Source of the DNA: Hippophae tibetana
Taxonomy: Eukaryota; Streptophyta; Magnoliopsida; Rosales; Elaeagnaceae
Reading direction: 5' to 3'
Assembly (NCBI GenBank): GCA_037013495.1
Contig: CM072812.1
Span: 37,112,001-37,176,000 of the forward strand
Length of the DNA stretch: 64,000 bases
The position numbers and the translations under genes were made by a program. The notes under the pieces are model-generated. The model saw only the letters and a list, made by a program, of their open reading frames with translations, had not been told where the DNA came from and did not search any database. Below, piece after piece: positions 55,697 to 64,000 of the stretch; position 1 is the stretch's first letter, and each line of letters begins with the position of its first letter.

Positions 55697-56354
55697 TGAT
55701 AACTGTATTTTATATAGTTATTTTCACCTATTTTATTAATTATAATTGCTATGTTTTCAATCTTTTTAGTTAATTTTAGTTTAATAAATTAGTATTTACG
55801 GTTTTTTATATATTTTAATAAAATTAAATAATTTGTATCGAAAAACTTAATTAATTGCAAATTTAAGTCCAAAAATATAATTTCAAATAAAATAGTATTT
55901 AATTGCAATTTATAAAAGTCAAAAATATAATTTAAATTAAATTCGGGTTTAATTTTAATTATTAAAAGTTTAAAAATTTAATTTAAATTAGAAAAGGGCT
56001 AAACTGTAATTAAAGAAAGTTGAAAATGTAATTTGAAATAGATTTATGGGCCAAAATCCAATTAATTAAAGTTTAAATTTCTGCGCAGGTGAGAAGACCA
56101 CGCGCCAACATACACGCGCGAAACGTGGACCGTCTGATCAAAGAAGAAACGGCTCAGATCCACGCGTGCCATTCACGCCCGACCAGAACGCGTGGGTGCA
56201 GAATTGTTTACGCGACTCGGCGCCCGGGTGGGGCCCACCTGCCGCGCAGGCCGGCGTGCAGGTGGGACCCACTTTTCTGACGCGTCAGCCGCTGTCCCCC
56301 ACGTACGCGCGCCTCTGATCCCGTGCGGCGATCTCTGCATGCAACTGGTTTTTC

Positions 56355-56615
56355 CTCCAATCAGAATCTGCCACGTGTTCCTTTTGAATCCCTTCCTCAA
56401 ATCAGCAACTGCCACGTGTCCCACTCTATTTTTCAGCCAATCATGTAACGACACGTGGCATGTTACGATGAGCGCGAAAGCGCAGGATCGCGCCCGTATA
56501 TGGCCATTTTCGTCCGTTCCTTTTTGTCGCAGGCGCCGTTTCCAGCGTCCAATGAGAAGCTGCCACGTGTCCGCGTTAATTCCTTTCAGCGAATCATACG
56601 CTGACACGTGGCACG
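56355..56615 (+). promoter_or_regulatory. CCAAT plus CACGTG module array in LTR U3
   Basis: Five modules of about 40 bp each pair a CCAATCA-like string with a G-box CACGTG 13-14 bases later. G-boxes fall near 56372, 56413, 56452, 56564 and 56605, mostly as GCCACGTGTC or GACACGTGGC. CACGTG is the core bound by plant bZIP/bHLH factors and CCAAT by NF-Y. Located 175-435 bp upstream of the TATA box. Confidence 0.6.
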
Positions 56616-56789
56616 CATAATGAATTAAAAAAATACAGATCGGTGCCCCTGTCTCACGCGTGAATTTGTTTAATATTTTTCGATCCAATTTTCGATACGC
56701 GTTATTTAATTTTTCGATAAAAAATTATTACGCGTTTTATTTAAAAAAAATAAAAAAAAATGTAATATTTTAGATGTATTATTTTTGGG

Positions 56790-56797
56790 TATAAATA
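56790..56797 (+). promoter_or_regulatory. LTR TATA box
   Basis: TATAAATA downstream of the GC-rich module array and upstream of an AT-rich presumed transcribed leader. Confidence 0.55.
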
Positions 56798-57675
56798 GGA
56801 GATAAGATGATAGTTTTAAGAAGTTTTTTTGAGTTTGTAATTTTAGGGGTGTTTTGTGTGTTGGCTGTGGAGCACCCAGAAGCCATTTTTGGCTTTTGTT
56901 GTGTTCTGCGTGTGCCAAAAATTTGTTCTAAGTGATGTTTTAATTTTCCTTCTTCTTCATCTTAATTTTCTGTAAGTGTTGTAATTTTTATTTTAATTTT
57001 ATGAAGTAATTTAATTTTTCTAGGGTTGCATTTGATCTAAATTTATGATGCTTTTATTTTAATTATTTTTCATAGATTTATAAGACGTTCGATTTGTTCG
57101 TTCTATTTTGTGTTTAATGCTTTTTGATTATTTACGAATCTTATCGAAACGATCCGTGGCACATGAATAAACTTGGAAGAGGCATTCGTGTGTATATTGC
57201 TCGTAAATTGAATGACATGTATAATGAAGGATAGGAATATACCCTAATTGTATGTGTGGCCATTTGAAAACTTAAAACGTAATGAATTTCGGTGAATTTA
57301 ATTCTCATAGAGATATAGTGAATTAATTTGACGAGGTGTGTTTGTACGGAGCTCGGAAGAGATGTATGAATAAAATTAGATGTTTTCGGTTGACAAATTA
57401 AATGTACTAAAAAAAATATAAATCAAAAGAAAATAAAATGATTTGAGTTGATTAATTTGGTGAAAAATTGCAATCCTAGATTTCTTTTATTTTGTTTTAA
57501 CTCTTTTCTTACATTTGCTACAATTAATTTACGTTTTGAATAAAATCAGATTGAGATAATTTTAGTAATTAACAAACTATAGTTACAAATTTCCGTGAGA
57601 ACGATACTTTACTTACAAATTTTATTACTTGTGACCGTGTATACTTGCACGTTTTTGTGTGTTGAAAAACGCACA

Positions 57676-58013
57676 AGTTTTTTAGTTTAATAAATTAGTA
57701 TTTATGGTTTTTTATATATTTTAATAAAATTAAATAATTTGTGTCGAAAAACTTAATTAATTGCAAATTTGAGTCCAAAAATATAATTTCAAATAAAATA
57801 TTATTTAATTGCAATTTATAAAAGTCAAAAATATAATTTAAATTAAATTCGGGTTTAATTTTAATTATTAAAAGTTTAAAAATTTAATTTAAATTAGAAA
57901 AGGGCTAAACTGTAATTAAAGAAAGTTGAAAATGTAATTTGAAATAGATTTGTGGGCCAAAATCCAATTAATTAAAGTTTAAATTTCTGCGCAGGTAAGA
58001 AGACCACGCGCCA
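57676..58013 (+). repeat. Partial second copy of the Tat-like LTR
   Basis: Direct repeat of about 55784-56108 with few differences (GTTTAATAAATTAGTATTTA through CGCAGGT-AGAAGACCACGCGCC). It lacks the first ~87 bp of the LTR and stops abruptly at GCGCCAACA, where Copia-D coding sequence starts. Confidence 0.9.
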
Positions 58014-58032
58014 ACACTCTCCAGAAGATGAA

Positions 58033-58572
58033 GTGGTTGATGTACCCCTCCACTCTCTAGTATCCAATGATCCTCTTGTTGAGAATACTCCTGAGGTAAG
58101 CTATCCTATCACACATTTACAAAATAATACTATAGATACATCTGTTGGTTATGTTTTACCTTTCAGACATAATCGAGGCAAACCTCCAAATCGATACTCA
58201 CCAGAAAGAGAAGAACGACAATCCAAGTATCCAATAGCAAATTATATATCTACTCAAAGGTTATCAGAACCTATCAGGGCATTTGCACAAACACTCTCCT
58301 CGTGTCAAATTCCAAGTAGCATTGAAGAAGCCTTATCTGATCCAAAATGGGCTCAAGCTATAAAAGAGGAATTTGAGGCATTACAGAAGAATAACACATG
58401 GGTGTTAAGCGACTTGCCTCAAGGGAGGAAGATGGTAGGATGCAAGTGGATTTTCTCCATTAAGTATAAAGCAGATGGGTTAGTTGATCGATACAAGGCG
58501 AGGCTTGTAGCAAAAAGGATATACACAGAAACACGGGATAGATTATCAAGAAACCTTCTTACCTGTGGCTAA
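58033..58572 (+). CDS. Copia-D linker and reverse transcriptase N-terminal part
   Basis: 179 residues: the integrase-RT linker with [14 protein letters not shown] and [11 protein letters not shown], then [20 protein letters not shown] and [20 protein letters not shown], the reverse transcriptase entry block. The frame changes after ARLVAK, where an extra A in an A-run leads to an unrelated tail ending at TGA/TAA. The upstream part of the polyprotein is missing because of the truncation. Confidence 0.9.
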   Translation: MVDVPLHSLVSNDPLVENTPEVSYPITHLQNNTIDTSVGYVLPFRHNRGKPPNRYSPEREERQSKYPIANYISTQRLSEPIRAFAQTLSSCQIPSSIEEALSDPKWAQAIKEEFEALQKNNTWVLSDLPQGRKMVGCKWIFSIKYKADGLVDRYKARLVAKRIYTETRDRLSRNLLTCG

Positions 58573-58685
58573 ACTAAAAACCGTTAGAGTCTTGTTATCT
58601 CTTGCGGCAAATTTAGATTGGCCATTGCACCAACTTGACGTAAAAAAATTTCTTCCTTCATGGTGATCTTGAAGAAGAGATTTAC

Positions 58686-59222
58686 ATGGATATCCCACCA
58701 GGATATACTGTTACATCAGAAAAAGAAACTGCATGTAGATTACAACGAGCATTGTATGGACTAAAACAATCACCTCGAGCATGGTTTGGTAGGTTGAGTT
58801 CAGCAATGAAGAAATATGGGTTCCAACAAAGCAACTCTGATCATACTCTTTTCCTAAAACACCGATTAGGGAATATAACAGCCCTTATAGTCTATGTAGA
58901 TGACATGATCATTACAGGAGATGATAAAGAAGAAATCTCTAAGCTTCAAGAACAACTGTCAAATGAGTTTGAAATGAAGAATTTGGGATGGCTCAAATAC
59001 TTCTTAGGCATTGAGGTAACAAGATCAAAACAAGGCATATGTCTTTCCCAAAGGAAATATACTCTGGACCTACTGGCAGAGGCAGGACTACTAGACTATA
59101 AACATGTCGATATTCCAATGGTTCAAAATCATAAACTCGGAGAATATGTGGACCAAGTACCAGTAGATAAACAAAGATATCAACGGTTAGTAGGTAAACT
59201 CATATATTTATCTCATACTTGA
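58686..59222 (+). CDS. Copia-D reverse transcriptase, catalytic part
   Basis: 178 residues with CRLQRALYGLKQSPRAWF, the catalytic IVYVDDMIITGD, WLKYFLGIEVTRSKQG and QRYQRLVGKLIYLSHT. It ends at a TGA that replaces the conserved Arg in SHTRPD, and a small deletion just after shifts the frame. Upstream, the DVKNAFLHG block is frameshifted in an A-run near 58642. Confidence 0.95.
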   Translation: MDIPPGYTVTSEKETACRLQRALYGLKQSPRAWFGRLSSAMKKYGFQQSNSDHTLFLKHRLGNITALIVYVDDMIITGDDKEEISKLQEQLSNEFEMKNLGWLKYFLGIEVTRSKQGICLSQRKYTLDLLAEAGLLDYKHVDIPMVQNHKLGEYVDQVPVDKQRYQRLVGKLIYLSHT

Positions 59223-59247
59223 CCTGATATCTTATGCTGTTAGTGTC

Positions 59248-59850
59248 GTGAGTCAGTTCATGCACTGCCCAATTGAAGACCATATGGATGCGGTCATGCG
59301 AATACTTCGTTATTTAAAATCCTCCCCTGGGAAAGGACTTATGTTTTCAAAGAATGGTCACTTGGAAGTCCTTGGATATACAGATTCAGACTGGGCAGGG
59401 AATATGAAGGATAGGAAATCTACTGCTGGGTACTTTACTTTTGTGGGGGGCAATCTTGTTACATGGAGAAGCAAGAAGCAAAAGGTAGTAGTTGCTTTAT
59501 CTAGTGCTGAAGCTGAATTTCGAGGAATGGTCAAAGGAATATGTGAGCTCCTTTGGTTGAAAAAACTTCTAACTGAGATTGGTGTTGCTTCTAACTCTGA
59601 AATGAACTTATTTTGTGATAACAAAGCAGCCATTGCCATCTCTCACAATCCAGTTCAACATGATCGCACGAAGCACGTTGAAGTGGATCGGAACTTCATC
59701 AAACAGAATCTTGAAGAAAAGATTATTAAGCTTCCATTTGTTAAATCAGAAGATCAATTGGCTGATATACTCACAAAAACTGTGTCTGCAAGGAACTTTT
59801 ATAACTCACTTGACAAGTTGGGCATAAGAGACATATATGCACCAGTTTGA
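59248..59850 (+). CDS. Copia-D RNase H
   Basis: 200 residues: MRILRYLKSSPGKGL, GYTDSDWAGNMKDRKS (first acids), LSSAEAEFRGM, FCDNKAAIAI and RTKHVEVDRNFI, ending DIYAPV beside the polypurine tract. The catalytic set is retained. It degrades the RNA strand during cDNA synthesis. Confidence 0.95.
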   Translation: MSQFMHCPIEDHMDAVMRILRYLKSSPGKGLMFSKNGHLEVLGYTDSDWAGNMKDRKSTAGYFTFVGGNLVTWRSKKQKVVVALSSAEAEFRGMVKGICELLWLKKLLTEIGVASNSEMNLFCDNKAAIAISHNPVQHDRTKHVEVDRNFIKQNLEEKIIKLPFVKSEDQLADILTKTVSARNFYNSLDKLGIRDIYAPV

Positions 59851-59856
59851 GGGGGA

Positions 59857-60090
59857 GTGTTGATGTGTGCTGTGGTGCATGCTGCAAGCAGTGGCAGACA
59901 CAAATGCTCAGTGGAGTAAAACATGGAGCAGACAATAATATTAGTGGAGCCATAAAACATGGATGTGCAGGAATTATGATTATTGTTTAATTCTCGTTTT
60001 TTCTTGTATACATATATGTTAACTCTTGTAAAGAAAAGATTAGAACAGAGAAATACAGAAATATAGAAACTATTAACATTAACAACAATA
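59857..60090 (+). repeat. Copia-D 3' LTR (end approximate)
   Basis: Starts TGTTGATGTGTGCTG after the polypurine tract. No 5' copy exists in the window, so the right end (perhaps near ATTAACA, about 60080) is estimated. Confidence 0.55.
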
Positions 60091-60485
60091 AGTTGACAGT
60101 TCAGCTTTATATGATTCGTGTTGCCTACCAGTTTATACAAAAGCATGTGTTGTGATTGTCTACTCTCCTACTTCCTTTTATTATTTATACTATGCTATGC
60201 CAGAATAGAACATATACATCTTATAATTTTTTTAACAGATTATTAGTTTAAGTAGTATTGTTGTGCAAATACCGAAAGATCTTTTACCAATGGAATCTCT
60301 AGAAAACATAGTGAAAAAATTGCAAAAATTCTTTCCCGGATTGCTGATAAAGGGGTTCCCCTCCTTGATCTTTATTATTTTAATAGTTTATTTTTTTACT
60401 ATTAATCCATTAGTGTCTCACCCTTTTCTAATTTTCAGATCAAAATCGATTCATACATAAAGGTAACTCTAAGAATGAAAGTTTT
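60091..60485. other. Spacer, no gene confirmed
   Basis: A short open stretch at 60263-60460 ends in a hydrophobic segment, but it has no recognised family and could be chance. Confidence 0.35.
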
Positions 60486-60490
60486 GATGA

Positions 60491-61345
60491 TGTAGTGTGC
60501 CTATACATGTTCCACATTGTATAGGAAGCTAAGTGTTGATGTATTTATAAAGGATGAATACTCTTTAAATGACACGATGCATTTTGAGGTTTCTCTCTAG
60601 AAAAAAAATCCATGAGATCCCATTGAATTATCAATTCATAGTCGTGGGCTCACTAAATTTGGAGTTATGGACCTGTTGAACTTGCAGTTATGGACCCATT
60701 GAACTTATAGTTATGGACCAAAGTAGAAAATCTTGTGCCACGTAGAATGGGTCCCGCCTCGTAGTAAGCAGACAGATTAATTGTCTTGTATCAGTTGGTA
60801 TCAAAGTCATGACTCCATTGGGCCATGTGGGCTTGCGTTCTTACGAGGATGTAAGACTTCCTAAGTATGGGTGTATAATACAATGTGTTTACACATGTCC
60901 CACATTTCTAAGGAAGCTTAGTGATATGCTTTAAGGGATGAGTATTCTCTAAATGACATGATGGGTTTTGGGGTTTCTTCCTAGAAGCAAAGTCGTGAGA
61001 TTCTACTGAATTGTCAAGTCATGACTGTGGGTCCCCTAAACTTGTAGTTATGGACCAAAGCGAATAATATCGTGTCACTTGGAATAGGTCTCATCCCACT
61101 ATAAGTAGACGAATTGACTGTTCTGTATCAGTTTATGATGTAATATGCATGCACATGTCTCACGTTGCTTAGAAAACTAAAGTGGTGATATGCTTATAAG
61201 GGGTGAGCACTATCTAAATGATATGCCTCATTTTGGGGTTTTTCCCTAGAAGCAAAGTCATGAGGTCCCGTTGAACTATCAAGTCATAGTCGTGGGCCCA
61301 CTAAACTTGTAGCTATGGAACAAAGTGGATAATCTTGTGTCCCGT
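60491..61345 (+). mobile_element. TRIM-like tandem LTR array
   Basis: Three diverged repeats share TGATGTA-TATGC-ATACATGT-CCAC, TAAATGACA-GATG, GAGATCC-ATTGAATT, AGTTATGGACCAAAG and ATTGTCTTGTATCAG. After the first one, TTGGTATCAAAGTC matches an initiator tRNA-Met primer site. Approximate units: 60491-60797, 60870-61135 and 61136-61345. An LTR, short interior, LTR, LTR arrangement without coding fits terminal-repeat retrotransposons in miniature. The last unit is truncated. Confidence 0.5.
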
Positions 61346-61755
61346 TGAACACATAAATATTTTGAATATAGGTTACTCCAATAGATTCAAAAATAGATAC
61401 GTTACACAACATTTTATCCATTCAAATCGTATCTTCCTCTTCTTGCGTCAACAGAGAGAATGACGACCACCATGTTTACAGGGAACATACAGGTCTTGCT
61501 GCAAGGCTTGCTAACAAATTTTCAAAAGAAGTTGGCAGTTTTTGATAATGAAATGTATATGACTAGAAAATTCCAAGCTTCACTTTAACAGAGGGAGTTT
61601 GTAATTTTCGCTTATATTTATTTTTGGTTTTGAGGTTAAATAAGCAGGATTTGAAGTTTATAGCAATATTAATTGTTATACTCAAATGTTACATTAGGAC
61701 TTGGGAACAGTGTATCAGTATGTTAGATTGTATCATACATTTGGATAAATTATAT

Positions 61756-61798
<43 letters not shown>

Positions 61799-62337
61799 GT
61801 AACATAATTTTGTATGATTTGAAATTATAATATAAAAATGATTTAAAGGTGAGTAGGAAAATGATACGATAACTATCAAATTAACTTTATCAAATGCAAA
61901 ATTTAAGATATACTTGATTCTCAGCTTCTATTCCTTGTTTCTTTATCGGCTTATATTCGTCATTAAATTAAAGTTTTATTATATTTTAAAGTTTAATCTT
62001 TTGAATACCTGACATGCTAATCATTAATATTAAGTTGTAGTCAGTCTATTGACAATTTTTAGAAGTAATAAATAATATTTTTATAAAGATAAATTATTTA
62101 TTGTTTATAAAGTTTGTAATTAGATGATATTATATGAAAATTAAAATTAGTATAATTTTTTTTAAAATAATGAATAAAATCTTCGAGCACTCATTATTTT
62201 CAATTTACTTTTTCGCCCTCCTCTTTCTTTTATTTCTGTGGAAGTTTATTTGTGTAATCATTTATAAGCTACATGGCTACTTAGCTTTCAACTGGGCAAT
62301 CACGTATTTTTGGAGTAATAATATATCTATTAAATTT
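61346..62337. other. AT-rich DNA with a short exon-like stretch
   Basis: Around 61450-61550 a less AT-rich stretch reads REHTGLAARLANKFSKEVGS in one frame and could be an old exon, but I cannot name a family. The rest is AT-rich. Confidence 0.3.
61757..61793. repeat. (TA)n microsatellite
   Basis: About 18 uninterrupted TA units. Confidence 0.95.
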
Positions 62338-62519
62338 TATACTTAGTATTTAATACTCTCAATAATATTAAGTCATCTAAAAATAATTTAATTGATAATT
62401 AGTATGCTTTTTGGTGACCTTGATATTGTTCGGTTAGTATTTTTTTTTTTTTGCTTAGAGTACAATCACATTATTGATTGATGACTTAATACTATTGAGA
62501 GTATTAAATACTAAGTATA
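62338..62519. repeat. Foldback element with 40-bp inverted repeats
   Basis: TATACTTAGTATTTAATACT and the next 20 bases (62338-62377) recur inverted at 62480-62519 with one mismatch, around a ~100-bp loop. It is MITE-like, but the superfamily is unclear and no target duplication is certain. Confidence 0.75.
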
Positions 62520-64000
62520 AATGTCATTAACATAGAGTTCACGTAAATATCAACAAAAGGAAAGTCTTATATCCTATATCAAGTAATTAATTTGATTTGA
62601 TTCTTTATATTAAAAATTAAGGTAAATGATCATTTAAGTTAATTATTTTTATAAAAAATATACTTTAAATTTATATTTAAATTTATATATAAGTTCAATA
62701 TTTTTATAAAAAAAATCATAAAAATTTACTTTGTAAAGATAATAGACTTATATTACCTAACTTTTATAAAAGTAATTGATTTTTTATTATTTTTTTAGAT
62801 TTATACTATCACATTTAATAAATACAAAATTAAAATATATTTTTATTAAATATAATATATTTATGTTGTTCTTTTTTCCTAAAATAATATGTAATTTAAT
62901 TATCTTGTATCAAAGAATAATGACGTATAACATTAAGTAGTAATATAATAAAAAGACAAAATTAAAGAATAATAGATTAATATATTTATGTGAAGTTAAA
63001 TGTTAAATTTACTATTATCTTAGTTATTTTATCATAGGATAGCATTCACCTAAAGTATTAAGTTTATTATTAATAATTATTTAAAAATTTAATCCAATAT
63101 AATTGATCCTATAAAGTAACTCAAGTCTATAAGACACTTTAAACTAACAGACAAATCATCCCAAAGGAACATCCTTGGACCACTCCCACCACACACTCTA
63201 AAGAGAGATATGACCGATCAATTTTTTGTATCTATCAGATCTACCATCATTCTAAATCAAAGAGTGGTCATTTTGATTTATAATTATATTTGTTTTTTTT
63301 ATTTTTTTGATATGTTATTTGTGTCTAATTTATATAATCGAAAAAATACTATAAACTATTTAAAAGATATACAGATTTAAATAATTATTTTAAATTATCT
63401 CGGTAAGACCAATTTCGGTAATATACATATATTCAACATTTGATTGCTAAGAAAAAGATCTTTCTCGTAAAGGAATTCTATATAATAGTGAACACGTAAA
63501 AAGCTAAAAGTGACTAATCTAACGTGGTGGCATGGTACTTGCAAGTGTTTTTTTGTTTTTTGTTTTTTTGGTGGTATTGGATATAGATAGGGAAAATATC
63601 TTCTTAGAAAATAAAAAAAATAGAAAGATATCTAAAATTGTGGACTCGGTACTTTAATAAAAATGTGCAATTTGGATATAGATAGCGGAAATAAAAGAAC
63701 CAAGCTGGACAAAAAGACAATTCTCTGCCACAGAACAATGCGCACATTGAACAAAATTGGAAAATTATAAAAATTTATAATTTATAATAAAAATAATATT
63801 TTAATAATATTATTTAAAATTTAATTAAATATTAAATATATCTAAATAACACTCAATTAAATATTATTTAAAATAAAATAACATGATATTTTTTTTAATA
63901 GTTAAAATATATAAATTGAATATAAATGATGTTATTTTTATAACTATAATTTTTAAAAATATTATTTGATTTTAAAAAAATAAAAACAAAAATTTAATAA
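62520..64000. other. AT-rich DNA, no gene seen
   Basis: Long AT-rich sequence with stops in all frames and no recognised repeat pair or protein motif. Confidence 0.5.

Larger units (their letters stand above)
55697..57665 (+). mobile_element. Tat/Athila-like Ty3/gypsy LTR
   Basis: Begins TGATAACTGTATTTT and ends with GACCGTGTATACTTGCACG and GTTGAAAAACGCACAAG-TTTT, which resembles the LTR end and start of the interior in plant Tat/Athila-type elements. About 1.97 kb. Layout: AT-rich start, GC-rich promoter block with G-box/CCAAT modules (56090-56620), TATA box (56790), transcribed AT-rich part. No pol in the window. It is followed by a partial second LTR copy (57676-58013), so the interior has been deleted. 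Clade assignment rests on end sequences only. Confidence 0.65.
58014..59856 (+). mobile_element. Copia-D, 3' half of a Ty1/copia element
   Basis: Only the integrase-RT linker, reverse transcriptase, RNase H, polypurine tract and 3' LTR are present. The 5' end is truncated at the junction with the Tat-like LTR fragment. The polypurine tract GAGGGGGAG (59848-59856) precedes TGTTGATGTGTGC. Confidence 0.85.

Noticed and set aside
56089..56688. Long overlapping open frames on both strands in the GC-rich block
   Set aside because: High GC content reduces stops by chance. The block is the LTR promoter region with G-box repeats, and the frames show no domain.
60263..60460. Possible small membrane protein or exon
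   Set aside because: No family recognised, no clear splice partners, and a hydrophobic run from AT-rich codons. Not enough to call a gene.
62134..62346. Short frame with a membrane-like stretch
   Set aside because: Ends in the foldback arm and is composed of AT-rich low-complexity codons, probably chance.

Overview
This window looks like transposon-rich heterochromatin or pericentromeric DNA from a flowering plant, probably a eudicot. It is strongly AT-rich. It carries Ty1/copia, Ty3/gypsy-like, CACTA and Mutator-like sequences typical of angiosperms, and its only cellular gene remnant is a plant-type FAD monooxygenase. I see no intact cellular gene, rRNA, tRNA, CRISPR array or bacterial operon. 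The species cannot be named from the sequence alone.

Layout: 1-4.8 kb is AT-rich DNA with a decayed telomere-like 7-bp repeat, then an LTR element without recognisable pol, bracketed by a 80-90 bp direct duplication. 4.9-6.5 kb holds two non-autonomous CACTA elements. 6.5-14.1 kb holds minus-strand copia remains: an integrase/protease relic and a gag-only element with LTRs. 14-18.4 kb is AT-rich and includes the 3' LTR of a minus-strand Ty3/gypsy-like element. 18.4-23.2 kb is a young copia element (Copia-A) with a perfect target duplication AATAT and an array of TAACGG motifs upstream of its TATA box. 23.6-29.45 kb is an FAD-monooxygenase pseudogene split inside an exon by a minus-strand copia (Copia-B, target duplication CCAAA). 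30.65-36.85 kb is a decayed CACTA transposon with TNP2-type and TNPA-like genes. 36.9-40.8 kb is unresolved. 40.9-44.4 kb is an old plus-strand copia relic. 45.7-48.1 kb contains a large imperfect inverted repeat with tandem arrays. 50.0-58.0 kb is a nest: a MULE transposase remnant broken by a minus-strand copia (Copia-C), whose 5' LTR is broken by a Tat/Athila-like LTR with a GC-rich G-box/CCAAT promoter array. 58.0-60 kb is the 3' half of a plus-strand copia (Copia-D). 60.5-61.35 kb looks like a TRIM-like tandem LTR array. The rest is AT-rich with a microsatellite and a small foldback element.

How it fits together: there is no pathway here. The content records serial insertion, deletion and decay of mobile elements. 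Copia-A and Copia-B have recognisable target duplications and fairly complete pol regions, but every polyprotein carries frameshifts or stops, several in homopolymer runs. That could reflect decay or consensus errors in the assembly. The most interesting signals are regulatory: the TAACGG array in the Copia-A LTR and the repeated CCAAT plus CACGTG modules in the Tat-like LTR.
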